Numbered from the stretch's first letter, positions 1 through 8,515 are shown. The stretch is DNA of 35,079 nt from Fredinandcohnia onubensis (GCF_002734215.1 NZ_NSEB01000008.1:1-35079), one strand, 5' to 3'. The notes: generated by a model from the letters alone, not told the origin. Translations and numbers: made by a program.

Positions 1-36
1 TATTCGAAGCTAGTTATGTCCCAGCCTCTTCGTCTT
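1..36 (-). repeat. Possible edge of a dispersed intergenic repeat
   Basis: Directly after the gatB stop codon the minus strand reads GAGGCTGGGACATAACTAG. From memory, a block beginning with GGCTGGGACA recurs downstream of many genes in Firmicutes. Only its first bases lie in this window, so neither its extent nor a terminator role can be tested here. The short palindrome TTCGAA lies near the edge. This is a recollection-based suggestion, not a firm call. Confidence 0.25.
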
Positions 37-1467
37 TTATAATTTATTCATTTCTTCAGCAAGAATTTTGTTTACCATTTGTGGGTTGGCTTGTCCTTTT
101 GTTTGTTTCATAACTTGGCCAACTAAGAAACCAATTGCTTTCCCTTTTCCACTTTTAAAATCTTCCACGGATTGAGGGTTGTTACTGATAACTTCAACGA
201 TAATCTTTGTTAGGGCACCCTCATCAGAGATTTGAACAAGCCCTTTTTCCTTCACGATTGTTTCCGCGTCTCCACCTTTTTCAATAAGCTCTTTAAAGAC
301 GGTTTTAGCAATTTTAGAAGAAATTGTTCCGTTTTCGATTAGCTTGATCATACCTGCAAGTCCCGCTGGAGTTAAGGCAATTTCATGTAATTCCTTCTGC
401 TCGGCATTTAGGTACCCTGAAACTTCACCCATGATCCAGTTTGAGGCTTGTTTTGCATCCGCGCCATTTGCTACTGTTTCTTCAAAGAAATCAGATGTTT
501 CCTTCGTTACAGTTAGAACAGATGCATCATATTCAGGCAGACCGAGTTCTTCAATATATCGTTTTTTACGAGCATCTGGGAGCTCAGGGATTTCTGCACG
601 AACTCTTTCCATCCACTCATCGTCAATATACAGTTCGACTAAGTCTGGCTCTGGGAAGTAGCGGTAGTCGTCTGAACCTTCTTTTACACGCATTAAAATA
701 GTTGATTTTGAAGATTCATCATATCGACGTGTTTCTTGTTCGATTACGCCACCTGCAGATAAAACTTCTGCCTGACGGATCTCTTCATATTCAAGGCCAT
801 TTTTAACGAAGGCAAATGAGTTTAAGTTCTTAAGTTCCGTCTTTGTACCGAACTCTTCTTGACCGACTGGACGTAACGAAATATTGGCATCACAACGAAG
901 TGAGCCTTCCTCCATTTTACAGTCAGACACACCTGTATATTGGACAATTGATTTTAATTTTTCTAAGTAGGCGTACGCTTCCTCAGGTGTACGAATGTCT
1001 GGCTCAGATACGATTTCAATCAATGGTGTTCCTTGACGGTTCAAGTCAACCAATGAATAACCTCGACCAGAGTGAGTAAGTTTACCGGCATCTTCCTCTA
1101 GGTGAAGACGAGTAATCCCAATCTTTTTCTTTTCGCCGTTTACTTCGATTTCAATCCAGCCATTCTCACCAATTGGCTTATCAAATTGAGAGATTTGGTA
1201 GGCCTTTGGGTTATCCGGATAAAAATAGTTTTTACGGTCGAACTTTGTTTCCTGGTTAATCTCACAGTTTAAAGCCATGGCAGCCTTCATAGCCCACTCA
1301 ACAGCTTTTTTATTTACAACAGGAAGAACTCCTGGGTATCCTAATTCAACGACACTTGTTAATGTATTTGGTGCAGCCCCGAATTCATTCGGTGCGCTTG
1401 AAAATATTTTTGATTCGGTTTTAAGTTCAACGTGAACTTCCAACCCGATAACTGTTTCAAACTTCAT
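37..1467 (-). CDS. gatB: Asp-tRNA(Asn)/Glu-tRNA(Gln) amidotransferase subunit B
   Basis: GatB is the kinase and tRNA-binding subunit of the GatCAB complex. It phosphorylates the side chain of mischarged Glu-tRNA(Gln) or Asp-tRNA(Asn) and amidates it with ammonia channelled from GatA. The protein opens with [15 protein letters not shown], contains the family block around [20 protein letters not shown], and ends in a helical YqeY-like tail (roughly the last 150 residues) that grips tRNA. I placed the start at the ATG at 1467, giving 476 residues, the length I recall for B. subtilis GatB. The upstream in-frame GTG at 1479 lies inside the ribosome-binding sequence GGGGTGA. It is the last gene of gatC-gatA-gatB, 15 bases after gatA. 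The frame is intact. Identification is secure. Confidence 0.97.
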   Translation of the reverse strand: MKFETVIGLEVHVELKTESKIFSSAPNEFGAAPNTLTSVVELGYPGVLPVVNKKAVEWAMKAAMALNCEINQETKFDRKNYFYPDNPKAYQISQFDKPIGENGWIEIEVNGEKKKIGITRLHLEEDAGKLTHSGRGYSLVDLNRQGTPLIEIVSEPDIRTPEEAYAYLEKLKSIVQYTGVSDCKMEEGSLRCDANISLRPVGQEEFGTKTELKNLNSFAFVKNGLEYEEIRQAEVLSAGGVIEQETRRYDESSKSTILMRVKEGSDDYRYFPEPDLVELYIDDEWMERVRAEIPELPDARKKRYIEELGLPEYDASVLTVTKETSDFFEETVANGADAKQASNWIMGEVSGYLNAEQKELHEIALTPAGLAGMIKLIENGTISSKIAKTVFKELIEKGGDAETIVKEKGLVQISDEGALTKIIVEVISNNPQSVEDFKSGKGKAIGFLVGQVMKQTKGQANPQMVNKILAEEMNKL

Positions 1468-1482
1468 CTCTGTTTTCACCCC

Positions 1483-2940
1483 TTACAATTGTGGTTTTTG
1501 TTTATGATGTTCGGTTGCTTTTTCAAACGCATCTGCAACACGGTAAATTGTACTTTCATCAAAATGCTTACCAATAATTTGGAGACCAAGTGGTAATCCA
1601 TTTGAGAATCCGCATGGAACTGATATTCCTGGTACACCCGCAAGGTTCACTGGGATGGTGAGAATATCATTCGCATACATTGTAAGTGGGTCGTCCATGT
1701 TTTCGCCAATTTTGAATGCTGGTGTTGGTGTAGTAGGTCCAATGATGACATCATATTTTTCAAATACATCTTCAAAGTCTTTTTTGATTAATGTCCGAAC
1801 TTTTTGCGCCTTTTTATAATAAGCATCATAGTAGCCTGAGCTTAATGCAAAAGTTCCGAGCATAATACGACGTTTTACTTCATCGCCAAAGCCCTCGCTT
1901 CTCGATTGCTTGTACATCTCAATGAGATTTTCTGCATTATCTGTGCGGTATCCATAACGAACGCCGTCAAAGCGTGCAAGGTTTGCTGATGCTTCTGACG
2001 ATGATAATAAGTAATAAGTTGCTAATGCATATTTTGAATGTGGAAGTGAAACTTCTTCCCATGTTGCGCCAAGTCCTTCAAGAACCTTAAGCGAGTCAAG
2101 AACAGATTGACGAACTTCCTCATTTACGCCTTCTCCAAGGTATTCCTTAGGCACAGCAATTTTTAAACCTTTAACATCACCTGTTAAAGCAGATACGTAG
2201 TTTGGTACGTCGACGTTCGCAGAAGTTGCATCCATTGGATCAACACCAGAAATTGCCTGTAAAAGGTAAGCATTGTCCTCAACTGTGCGAGTAACTGGTC
2301 CGATTTGGTCTAATGACGATGCAAAAGCGATTAAACCAAAACGTGAAACTCTTCCGTACGTAGGCTTTAATCCAACCACTCCACAAAAAGCTGCTGGTTG
2401 TCGAATGGAACCACCGGTATCGGAACCAAGTGAGAATAAGACTTCTCCAGCCGCAACAGCTGCTGCAGATCCACCACTGGATCCTCCTGGAACACGTTCT
2501 AGATCCCATGGATTTTTCGTAACCTTAAAGCTTGAGTTTTCATTGGAAGAACCCATTGCAAATTCATCCATGTTTAACTTACCAATCGTTACTGTTTGAG
2601 CATTCTGGAGCTTTTGTACGACCGTTGCATCATAAATCGGATCAAAGTTTTCTAGTATTTTACTTGCGGCTGTTGTACGAACGCCTTTGGTTACAATATT
2701 ATCTTTGACACCAATTGGCATACCGAATAATAGACCTAAGTCATCACTGTTTCCAAGCGCCTCATCTAATTGTTTCGCGTATTCTTTTGCATTTTCTTCA
2801 TTCAATGTTAAAAAAGCTTGTACCTTATCATCAACCGCGTTGATACGCTTGAATGATTCATCTACAAGATCTGATACTGAAATTTCTTTTTTATGTAAAA
2901 GTGAATGTAATTCTGAAATTTTGTGATCAAAAAGTGACAA
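1483..2940 (-). CDS. gatA: Asp-tRNA(Asn)/Glu-tRNA(Gln) amidotransferase subunit A
   Basis: GatA is the glutaminase of GatCAB. It releases ammonia from glutamine for transfer to the tRNA-bound amino acid on GatB. The 485 residues form an amidase-signature fold. The Ser-cis-Ser-Lys triad is visible as Lys79 in IGVKDN, Ser154 in GGSSGGS and Ser178 in DTGGSIRQP. The start is a TTG at 2940, preceded by a strong G-rich ribosome-binding site (GGGGGGGAG) with suitable spacing, and the N-terminus MSLFDHKI matches the family as I remember it. It follows gatC by 15 bases and precedes gatB by 15, so the three are almost certainly co-transcribed and made in matched amounts. Nothing is missing or broken. 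Confidence 0.97.
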   Translation of the reverse strand: MSLFDHKISELHSLLHKKEISVSDLVDESFKRINAVDDKVQAFLTLNEENAKEYAKQLDEALGNSDDLGLLFGMPIGVKDNIVTKGVRTTAASKILENFDPIYDATVVQKLQNAQTVTIGKLNMDEFAMGSSNENSSFKVTKNPWDLERVPGGSSGGSAAAVAAGEVLFSLGSDTGGSIRQPAAFCGVVGLKPTYGRVSRFGLIAFASSLDQIGPVTRTVEDNAYLLQAISGVDPMDATSANVDVPNYVSALTGDVKGLKIAVPKEYLGEGVNEEVRQSVLDSLKVLEGLGATWEEVSLPHSKYALATYYLLSSSEASANLARFDGVRYGYRTDNAENLIEMYKQSRSEGFGDEVKRRIMLGTFALSSGYYDAYYKKAQKVRTLIKKDFEDVFEKYDVIIGPTTPTPAFKIGENMDDPLTMYANDILTIPVNLAGVPGISVPCGFSNGLPLGLQIIGKHFDESTIYRVADAFEKATEHHKQKPQL

Positions 2941-2955
2941 TTTGTCTCCCCCCCT

Positions 2956-3246
2956 TTATTCAATGATAGATGGTACACGGAACTGACCATCTTTTGCATC
3001 TGGTGCGTTTTTCAATACTTCTTCAACTGGTAATCCTTCTTTTGCAACATCTTCACGCATTACGTTTTTCACGGAAAGAACATGTGAAGTTGGCACCACA
3101 TTTTCTGTATCTAGTTCATTTAATTGTTCAGCAAATGAAATAATCGCATCTAACTGTTGTTGGAACATCTTCGCTTCGTCCTCTGTCACAGCTAAACGCG
3201 CTAAGTTAGCTACATGTTTAACTTCTTCAATCGAAATCCTCGACAT
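2956..3246 (-). CDS. gatC: Asp-tRNA(Asn)/Glu-tRNA(Gln) amidotransferase subunit C
   Basis: GatC is the small subunit that wraps around GatA and GatB and stabilises the complex. The 96-residue product [18 protein letters not shown] onwards has the helical N-terminus and the C-terminal [11 protein letters not shown] typical of the family, at the usual length. The ATG at 3246 is supported by the ribosome-binding site GGAGGTGA a few bases upstream. An in-frame extension reaches back to 3489 and would add 81 residues, but it is translated through an inverted-repeat element (3284-3485), contains no family sequence and should not be annotated. First gene of gatCAB. Its likely promoter lies beyond the element, so the element forms most of the 5' leader. 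Confidence 0.96.
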   Translation of the reverse strand: MSRISIEEVKHVANLARLAVTEDEAKMFQQQLDAIISFAEQLNELDTENVVPTSHVLSVKNVMREDVAKEGLPVEEVLKNAPDAKDGQFRVPSIIE

Positions 3247-3283
3247 TTTCCCTTCACCTCCACCGTCCATACTCTTAAATGTG

Positions 3284-3485
3284 TGTTCAAAAAGGAGGAT
3301 GAAGAGGACCGCGTCGACAAAAACGCCACGTCCTGTGGCATTGTCGACACTAGCACATCCTGTGCGTCGAAATTTCGAGGCGGCGCAGCTTTGAGTACCG
3401 GAACGTATGCACTTAATACGTGAGGATCGGAAAAGCAAGCCAACAAAGAAATTCGATGCGTCATATTCACCGGACTTTTTGAACA
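3284..3485. repeat. MITE-like element with 11-bp terminal inverted repeats in the gatC leader
   Basis: The element is bounded by TGTTCAAAAAG (3284-3294) and its exact inverse CTTTTTGAACA (3475-3485). Inside are further dyads. GTCGACAA (3313-3320) pairs with TTGTCGAC (3341-3348) around GCCAC/GTGGC (3325-3329, 3335-3339). GCACA/TGTGC lies at 3353-3365, the 12-bp palindrome TCGAAATTTCGA at 3367-3378, and CGTAT/ATACG at 3404-3420. Base composition is richer in GC than the flanks. There is no transposase gene and no obvious target-site duplication. It looks like a small non-autonomous or RNA-folding dispersed repeat. From memory, similar TGTTCAAAAA-ended blocks recur in Bacillaceae intergenic regions, but the copy number in this genome cannot be seen here. 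Confidence 0.75.
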
Positions 3486-3489
3486 TCAT

Positions 3490-3517
3490 CTTATAGGTAA
3501 TATACTGATAATATCAA
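3490..3517 (-). promoter_or_regulatory. Putative sigma-A promoter of gatCAB
   Basis: On the minus strand TTGATA (3512-3517) and TATAAG (3490-3495) are separated by 16 bases, each one mismatch from the sigma-A consensus. The predicted transcript start falls at about 3483, inside the terminal repeat of the adjacent element, so the element would be transcribed as leader. Inferred from consensus only. Confidence 0.5.
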
Positions 3518-3669
3518 AATTTTCACCGTTTCGGCAACAATTCCTCTCTCATTCTTCCCGATTTCGACAAGAACCAACGCGAAACTTCTACTTGGGCAGA
3601 TTATTTCTCTTTTAGCTAGGGAATTTGATATAGTAGGATTGATAAAATACAGGATGTGGAGTGATTGGA

Positions 3670-3987
3670 ATGGAAAGGATTACTTCTGTTGAACAGTTTA
3701 ATGAGATTATTCAATCTGAAGGTGCAATCGTTAAATTTGATACAACTTGGTGCCCTGATTGCCGACGACTTGAAGCGTTCATTGGTGAGATTCTTGAAAC
3801 TCACAATAGTGTTCCTTGGTACAGCATGGATAAGGACGAGTTCCCAGAGATCGCTGAAAAGTATAATGTAATGGGAATCCCAAGTCTTCTATATTATAAA
3901 AGTGGAGAAAAGCTAGGTCACTTACACAGTGCGAACGCAAAAACACCTGAGCAAGTCAATGAATACCTTGAAGGGTTAGGAATCTAA
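3670..3987 (+). CDS. Thioredoxin-family protein, WCPDC active site
   Basis: A 105-residue single-domain thioredoxin-fold protein. The N-terminal beta strand IVKFDTTWCPDCRR carries a CxxC redox pair in the variant form Cys-Pro-Asp-Cys, and the cis-proline loop appears later as NVMGIPSLLYYKSGE. No signal peptide is present, so it is cytoplasmic. The substrate is unknown. The start is the ATG at 3670, with GGAGTGA five bases upstream; the GTG at 3661 lies within that ribosome-binding region. The gene diverges from gatCAB and is followed by its own terminator, so it is a monocistronic unit. It belongs to the YdbP/YtpP-like group of small bacillar thioredoxins, but I cannot assign a specific symbol. 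Confidence 0.9.
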   Translation: MERITSVEQFNEIIQSEGAIVKFDTTWCPDCRRLEAFIGEILETHNSVPWYSMDKDEFPEIAEKYNVMGIPSLLYYKSGEKLGHLHSANAKTPEQVNEYLEGLGI

Positions 3988-3999
3988 AATCCCAAAGAA

Positions 4000-4042
4000 A
4001 TGCCGTTAATTGTTTAGTACAAGCAACTAACGGCATTTTTTG
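4000..4042 (+). terminator. Intrinsic terminator of the thioredoxin-like gene
   Basis: ATGCCGTTA (4000-4008) pairs with TAACGGCAT (4028-4036). The stem extends inwards through TTG/CAA across one mismatch and is followed by a run of six T. It lies 13 bases after the stop codon. Confidence 0.9.
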
Positions 4043-4093
4043 TTTAATTTAGATTAAATTCTTAAATACCCCTAACTACAACACTAGTAATCT

Positions 4094-4119
4094 AAAAAAC
4101 CCCTCATATTTAATGAGGG
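4094..4119 (-). terminator. Intrinsic terminator of putP
   Basis: On the minus strand CCCTCAT (4113-4119) and ATGAGGG (4101-4107) form a seven-pair stem with a five-base loop, followed by a run of T at 4094-4099. It lies about 15 bases past the putP stop codon. Confidence 0.88.
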
Positions 4120-4134
4120 ATTTCCACTTAAACA

Positions 4135-5649
4135 TTATGCTTTTTTCAATTGCTCTTTTACCGTGTCAAATTCATCAAGGATTTCTTGGGAAGGTGCTTT
4201 GGTAACTAAGCTGACAACGATAATCGTAATTGTGGCAAGTAGGAAACCTGGAACAATTTCATACAAGCTAAATGGAATGACTGCTTCTCTTATAACCTCG
4301 CCAGCCTCATTCAATTTAGGTGTTGAAAGAATACTCCAGACAACAACTGTAACTGCTCCTACAATCATTCCGGCTAGCGCTCCCCAACGATTCATCCGTT
4401 TCCAGAACAGGGAGAGAATGATAACAGGACCAAATGCAGCTCCAAATCCTGCCCATGCATAACCTACAAGGTCTAATACCTTACTATCACGATCATACCC
4501 TAGGAAAATAGCAATTACTGCAATGACAAGAACCGCAATTCTACCAACCCACATTTCTTCTTTTTGACTAGCTTCCTTTCTAAAGATAGCTTTATAGAAA
4601 TCTTGGGTTAATGCACTTGAAGAAACAAGTAACTGCGAATCTACCGTACTCATAATAGCTGCTAAAATCGCTGCTAATAAGAATCCAGCAACCCATGGGT
4701 TAAATAATACTTGTGAAAATACGATAAATACTGTTTCCGAGTTAGCTAAAGGTGCATCAGCGAAATAGGCTATGCCCGTAAATCCAATAAAGATGGCTCC
4801 AAATAGTGATAACACCATCCAAGTCATCCCAATAAAACGTGCTTTTGGAATTTCTTTTGTTGATTTAATTCCCATGAATCGAACGATGATATGTGGCTGA
4901 CCAAAATAACCTAGTCCCCACGCTAATAATGAAATGATTCCAAGTGTAGTAGCACCAGACATGACATCTAGATAAGATGGGTCAATTGCACCGATTTGAT
5001 TGACTGTATCACCCCATCCACCAAGCTCATAAATAACAACGATTGGAATGATGATTAATGCTAGGAACATCAGGATTCCTTGAACAAAATCAGTCCAACT
5101 TGCTGCTAGGAAACCACCAAAGAAGGTATAGGAAAGTATGACGGCAGCTCCAACCCAAAGGGCGAGTTCATAGTCCATTTTAAACGAGCTTTCTAAAAGA
5201 ATCGCTCCACCTACAAGACTTGCAGAAGTATAGAAGGTAAAAAACACTAAGATAACAACCGCGGAAATAACACGTAGTAGCTTTGATCCATCACGGAAAC
5301 GGTTTTCAAAATAGTCAGGAACCGTTATCGAATCTTTTGAAACCTCTGTATACACACGGAAAGGCTTCGCTATAAATTGCCAGTTCAGATAAGCACCTAT
5401 TGCCAAACCAACTGCAATCCATATTTCACCCATTCCACCCGCATACATTGCACCAGGTAAACCAAGCATGAGCCAACTACTCATATCAGACGATCCAGCA
5501 CTAAGGGCTGCAACCCCCGCACCTAATCTTCTTCCACCCAGTACATAGTCTGTTAAATTTTTAGTCATTCTTGCAGCAAGGATACCGATGACCAGCATTC
5601 CTACAAGATAAAAAATAATTGCTGTTAACGTTTGTACGTTAATCTCCAT
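4135..5649 (-). CDS. putP: Sodium/proline symporter
   Basis: A 504-residue sodium:solute symporter (SSSF family) that imports proline with Na+. It has about 12-13 hydrophobic segments in a LeuT-type arrangement. The signature GGRRLG at residues 38-43 and SSDMSSWLMLGLPGA at 53-67 contain Asp55 and Ser57, equivalent to the Na+-site residues of E. coli PutP. The segment STVDSQLLVSSSALTQDFY at 334-352 matches the second Na+/proline region. In B. subtilis the gene at this position, next to gatCAB, is opuE, used for osmoprotection. The nearby 1-pyrroline-5-carboxylate dehydrogenase would also fit a catabolic role. The sequence does not decide between the two. The ribosome-binding site AAAGGAGAGGA lies within the end of a small upstream reading frame, implying coupled translation. 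Confidence 0.93.
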   Translation of the reverse strand: MEINVQTLTAIIFYLVGMLVIGILAARMTKNLTDYVLGGRRLGAGVAALSAGSSDMSSWLMLGLPGAMYAGGMGEIWIAVGLAIGAYLNWQFIAKPFRVYTEVSKDSITVPDYFENRFRDGSKLLRVISAVVILVFFTFYTSASLVGGAILLESSFKMDYELALWVGAAVILSYTFFGGFLAASWTDFVQGILMFLALIIIPIVVIYELGGWGDTVNQIGAIDPSYLDVMSGATTLGIISLLAWGLGYFGQPHIIVRFMGIKSTKEIPKARFIGMTWMVLSLFGAIFIGFTGIAYFADAPLANSETVFIVFSQVLFNPWVAGFLLAAILAAIMSTVDSQLLVSSSALTQDFYKAIFRKEASQKEEMWVGRIAVLVIAVIAIFLGYDRDSKVLDLVGYAWAGFGAAFGPVIILSLFWKRMNRWGALAGMIVGAVTVVVWSILSTPKLNEAGEVIREAVIPFSLYEIVPGFLLATITIIVVSLVTKAPSQEILDEFDTVKEQLKKA

Positions 5650-5651
5650 GT

Positions 5652-5762
5652 TTAGACATCCTCTCCTTTGTCAGTAAATAATGTGATAGCTGATAGTACA
5701 ATTAACGAAAGCATTGGCACGAACAGCCAAAAATATGTGGTACCTGTTAAACTATATTCCAC
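5652..5762 (-). CDS. Predicted 36-residue single-pass membrane peptide upstream of putP
   Basis: A short frame opens at GTG 5762, preceded by GGGGGTGA and, further up, an in-frame TGA. It ends with TAA at 5652-5654, two bases before the putP ATG. The product, starting MEYSLTGTTYFWLFVPMLS and ending in LFTDKGEDV, has one hydrophobic helix of about 20 residues (Tyr10-Phe29) and a short charged tail. The ribosome-binding site of putP lies within its last codons, the usual arrangement for translational coupling. Small membrane peptides of this kind accompany other SSSF transporters, so a symporter accessory peptide is a reasonable inference. No function can be shown from sequence. It is too short for routine ORF calling. 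Expression is not proven. Confidence 0.65.
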   Translation of the reverse strand: MEYSLTGTTYFWLFVPMLSLIVLSAITLFTDKGEDV

Positions 5763-6113
5763 ACCCTCACCCCCTCAAAGTTTTCGTTATTCCTATCCCT
5801 ATGCAGTCATATACAATTTAATGATAATTCCAATTTTTCGATAATAGCTGCATGTCAAGATAAACACTTATAAATCTTAACATATGATAATTTACAGAAC
5901 AGAGTGAAGATTATAAAAACAATTACCAAATGTATAATTATTCATTAATTCAGTGTAAATTTGCAATATAAATCTAATAATCTAATAACTATTCATCGAA
6001 ACTAATAAAATTAAATCGAACTTTTTTCAGAAAAAGGCTATATATTTGTCATTTTTCAGAAATACTGAGAAAATAAGTAGTATAAAATTTTAATAAAAAA
6101 CAGGAGAATCGAC
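5763..6113. other. Divergent AT-rich intergenic region between putP and the HesB-like gene
   Basis: These 351 bases contain no reading frame I would call. The region is strongly AT-rich and must hold the promoters for the leftward putP unit and the rightward HesB-like gene. A TTGACA (minus strand, 5853-5858) has no convincing -10 partner. I found no sigma-54-type -24/-12 promoter and no operator that I recognise. Confidence 0.6.
6046..6074 (+). promoter_or_regulatory. Candidate promoter of the HesB-like gene
   Basis: TTGTCA (6046-6051) and GAAAAT (6069-6074) are separated by 17 bases and lie about 40 bases before the start codon. The -35 is one mismatch from consensus and the -10 is two. Weak, consensus-based call. 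Confidence 0.35.
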
Positions 6114-6416
6114 ATGAATGTAAAAATTAATCGTAATGCTGCAAAAACAATGAAGAAAATGCTCGAAAGTGATGAATCAGAAGGCAAAATGCTTCGCGTT
6201 GTGATCACAGAAATGCACGGTGACCACGCCCATTACGCTCTTCAATTTGATAACCCAACTGAGCATGACGAAATTGTTAAAACGGATAAAGATATCGAAG
6301 TCCTTCTTGATACGAGAGATGCAGAATATTTAGATGGTGTATGGATTCAATTCTTCTACGTTCCAGAAGAGCAATTTGTAATAACAAACCCGAAAAAAGG
6401 ACATCATCACCATTAA
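6114..6416 (+). CDS. HesB/IscA-like fold protein without cysteines, His-rich tail
   Basis: A 100-residue cytoplasmic protein with the layout of the HesB/IscA (A-type iron-sulfur carrier) family: an N-terminal helix, the strand LRVVITEMHGDHAHYALQF, then EVLLDTRDAEYLDGVWIQF and a C-terminal FVITNP. In true A-type carriers the first strand pair holds a Cys and the C-terminus a CxC that bind the cluster. This protein has no cysteine at all. Histidines occupy the corresponding regions (His35, His38, His40 and a terminal HHHH), so classical cluster transfer is unlikely. Metal binding through histidine is a guess. The start ATG has the ribosome-binding site CAGGAGAA. It is a single-gene unit with its own terminator. 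The family fold is likely, the function unknown. Confidence 0.8.
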   Translation: MNVKINRNAAKTMKKMLESDESEGKMLRVVITEMHGDHAHYALQFDNPTEHDEIVKTDKDIEVLLDTRDAEYLDGVWIQFFYVPEEQFVITNPKKGHHHH

Positions 6417-6420
6417 TTAA

Positions 6421-6447
6421 AGCGTGGAGAAATCTCCACGCTTTTTT
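6421..6447 (+). terminator. Intrinsic terminator of the HesB-like gene
   Basis: AGCGTGGAG (6421-6429) pairs perfectly with CTCCACGCT (6434-6442) around an AAAT loop, followed by six T. It starts four bases after the stop codon. Confidence 0.92.
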
Positions 6448-6608
6448 GTATCCCTTCTTTTCAACTTCATTACTTTTTCTAGCTAGTGTAAAGAAACTGT
6501 TTGTTTACTGTAAATCAGGTCTTTAAGCGATTTATCTGTTGTATATTGTTACTAGATTGGATGCTTAGACAACCAATCAATCCACAAATATCTGGAGGTA
6601 TAGTAACA

Positions 6609-6773
6609 ATGAAAAAGAATCTATTGTTTAAAATTGGAGCTTCTTTACTCGCCATTTTCTTGATGACAGCATGTAGCAGTGAAGATACTGATCAACAGCC
6701 AGATACCGAAGAAACAGAAACAGATACAGATTCAACAGAAACAGATGATGGAGCAGAAGAGGAAACAGAATAA
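6609..6773 (+). CDS. Small acidic lipoprotein, 54 residues
   Basis: The ATG at 6609 follows CTGGAGGT at good spacing. The product begins with a lipoprotein signal peptide: Lys at positions 2-3, a hydrophobic core and a lipobox-like MTAC with Cys22. It would therefore be lipidated and held on the outer face of the membrane. The remaining 32 residues are only Ser, Glu, Asp, Thr, Gln, Pro, Gly and Ala; half are Asp or Glu, and there is no basic residue. There is no recognisable domain. Such short acidic lipoproteins are seen in bacilli without known function. It is flanked by terminators on both sides, so it is expressed alone. The longer frame starting at 6501 has no support. Confidence 0.75.
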   Translation: MKKNLLFKIGASLLAIFLMTACSSEDTDQQPDTEETETDTDSTETDDGAEEETE

Positions 6774-6786
6774 GAAACCATAAACA

Positions 6787-6821
6787 AAACGCCCTCTCAT
6801 TTGACGAAAGGGCGTTTATTT
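6787..6821. terminator. Bidirectional terminator between the lipoprotein and rocA
   Basis: AAACGCCCT (6787-6795) pairs with AGGGCGTTT (6809-6817). A T-rich tract follows on the plus strand (to about 6825), and the minus strand reads T-rich after the stem as well. It can end both converging transcripts. Confidence 0.85.
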
Positions 6822-8369
6822 TTATAGCATTTCAGATATTGTCTTAGCTTGCATGTGAAGAATGAGGTAGTCTGGGCCACCTGCTTTTGAGTCTGTTCCA
6901 GACATATTGAAGCCACCAAATGGTTGATAACCTACAATTGCTCCTGTACATCCACGGTTAAAATAGAGATTACCCACATGGAAGTCTTCCTTTGCTTTTT
7001 CAATATTTGCACGGTTGTTTGAAATAACTGCACCTGTTAATCCATACTCTGTGTTATTTGCGATGTCTATTGCGTGGTTAAAATCGCGTGCTTTACTGAA
7101 TGCCACTACAGGACCAAATATCTCCTCTTTCATGATGCGTGCCTCTTCATCCACATCAGCGAAGATTGTTGGTTGGATGAACCAGCCCTTGGAATCATCA
7201 CCTTCTCCACCATGAAGAAGTTTCCCTTCCTTCTTCCCAATCTCAACATAGCTCATAATCTTGTCATAAGCACCTTGGTCATTAACTGGACCCATATATG
7301 TTGATTGTTGAGTAGGGTCACCCACTGTTAGTTCTTTTGTTAATTCAACAGCACGGCTTAGAACCTCATCATACACATCTTCCACAATAACTGCACGCGA
7401 ACATGCTGAACATTTTTGTCCAGAGAATCCGAATGCTGATGCAACGATTGATTTAGCTGCTAATTCTAGATCAGCTTCTTTATCAACGACGATTGTATCT
7501 TTACCGCCCATCTCAGCAATAACACGTTTTAACCAGATTTGGCCATCATTCAATTTGGAAGCACGCTCATATATACGTAAACCGACATCACGTGATCCAG
7601 TAAAGCTGATGAAGCGAGTTTTTGCGTGATCTACAAGGTAGTCACCCACTTCAGAGCCACTTCCAGGGATATAATTGACAACTCCTGCAGGTAATCCTGC
7701 TTCTTCAAGAACTTCCATGAATTTTGCAGCAATTACTGGAGTTGTACTAGCTGGTTTTAGTAACACAGTATTACCTGAAACCAATGCAGCCGTTGTCATA
7801 CCGGCCATAATCGCAAAAGCGAAGTTCCAAGGTGAAATGATAACCCCAACACCTAATGGGATATAAGTAAAACGATTATGTTCAATAGGACGGCTTTCTA
7901 CCGGAATTCCATTCTTTACTTTTAACATTTGACGTCCGTAGTACTCCATAAAGTCGATAGCTTCTGCTGTATCTGCATCTGCTTCATTCCAAGGTTTACC
8001 CGCTTCTTTTACGAGAATAGCAGAAAACTCATGCTTGCGACGACGAACGATTGCAGCTGCTCTAAAAAGAATATCAGCACGCATTTCCGGGCTTGATTTT
8101 CTCCACGTTTGGAATGTTTTATCCGCAACTTGCATAGCCTTTTCAGCTAGCTCTCGGTTTGCTTTTGATACACGGCCAACTACTTCCTCTTTGTTAGCAG
8201 GGTTTACAGAGACGATTTTGTCTTCGGTTGAGATGCGTTCACCACCTATGACCAGGTCGTAATCATTGCCTAAATATGATTCTACAGTCTTCAGACCGGC
8301 CTCAAACGCTTTCTTATTTTCCTCAATTGAAAAATCCGTAAATGGTTCATGTTTGTAAGGTACTACCAT
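6822..8369 (-). CDS. rocA: L-glutamate gamma-semialdehyde (1-pyrroline-5-carboxylate) dehydrogenase
   Basis: A 515-residue NAD+-dependent aldehyde dehydrogenase that oxidises glutamate gamma-semialdehyde to glutamate, the last step of proline and arginine breakdown. The catalytic Cys320 sits in [14 protein letters not shown] and the general base Glu286 in [22 protein letters not shown] (178-190) and FTGSR (256-260) form the cofactor site. Length and these blocks match the RocA/PruA subgroup. The start ATG follows AGGGAGG by nine bases. It lies near the proline importer putP but is separately transcribed. A catabolite-repression-like site lies upstream, which would fit control of amino-acid catabolism. 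The symbol could equally be pruA. No paired proline dehydrogenase gene is in the window. Confidence 0.95.
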   Translation of the reverse strand: MVVPYKHEPFTDFSIEENKKAFEAGLKTVESYLGNDYDLVIGGERISTEDKIVSVNPANKEEVVGRVSKANRELAEKAMQVADKTFQTWRKSSPEMRADILFRAAAIVRRRKHEFSAILVKEAGKPWNEADADTAEAIDFMEYYGRQMLKVKNGIPVESRPIEHNRFTYIPLGVGVIISPWNFAFAIMAGMTTAALVSGNTVLLKPASTTPVIAAKFMEVLEEAGLPAGVVNYIPGSGSEVGDYLVDHAKTRFISFTGSRDVGLRIYERASKLNDGQIWLKRVIAEMGGKDTIVVDKEADLELAAKSIVASAFGFSGQKCSACSRAVIVEDVYDEVLSRAVELTKELTVGDPTQQSTYMGPVNDQGAYDKIMSYVEIGKKEGKLLHGGEGDDSKGWFIQPTIFADVDEEARIMKEEIFGPVVAFSKARDFNHAIDIANNTEYGLTGAVISNNRANIEKAKEDFHVGNLYFNRGCTGAIVGYQPFGGFNMSGTDSKAGGPDYLILHMQAKTISEML

Positions 8370-8422
8370 TCTACTTCGCCTCCCTTTGTAATCTTAAAAG
8401 ATAACAATTCCATTCTACTAAA

Positions 8423-8436
8423 TTAAAGCGCTTTCG
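8423..8436. promoter_or_regulatory. Candidate CcpA (cre) site upstream of rocA
   Basis: TTAAAGCGCTTTCG matches the cre consensus TGWAANCGNTNWCA at 10 of the 12 positions I count as informative, centred on the palindromic core AAAGCGCTTT. It lies about 55 bases upstream of the rocA start. Repression by CcpA is an inference. Confidence 0.4.
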
Positions 8437-8515
8437 TGAACCCGAATGACTTATATCACAATATTCTATCTTTTATGAAATTCGACAATAATTGTAGCGA
8501 TAACGTGTTAAACAA

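Noticed and set aside
3284-3485. Active insertion sequence
   Set aside because: Only 202 bp, with no transposase frame and no target-site duplication; called a MITE-like repeat instead.
3246-3660. T-box leader before gatCAB
   Set aside because: No T-box core sequence or matching terminator is present; the structure seen belongs to the inverted-repeat element.
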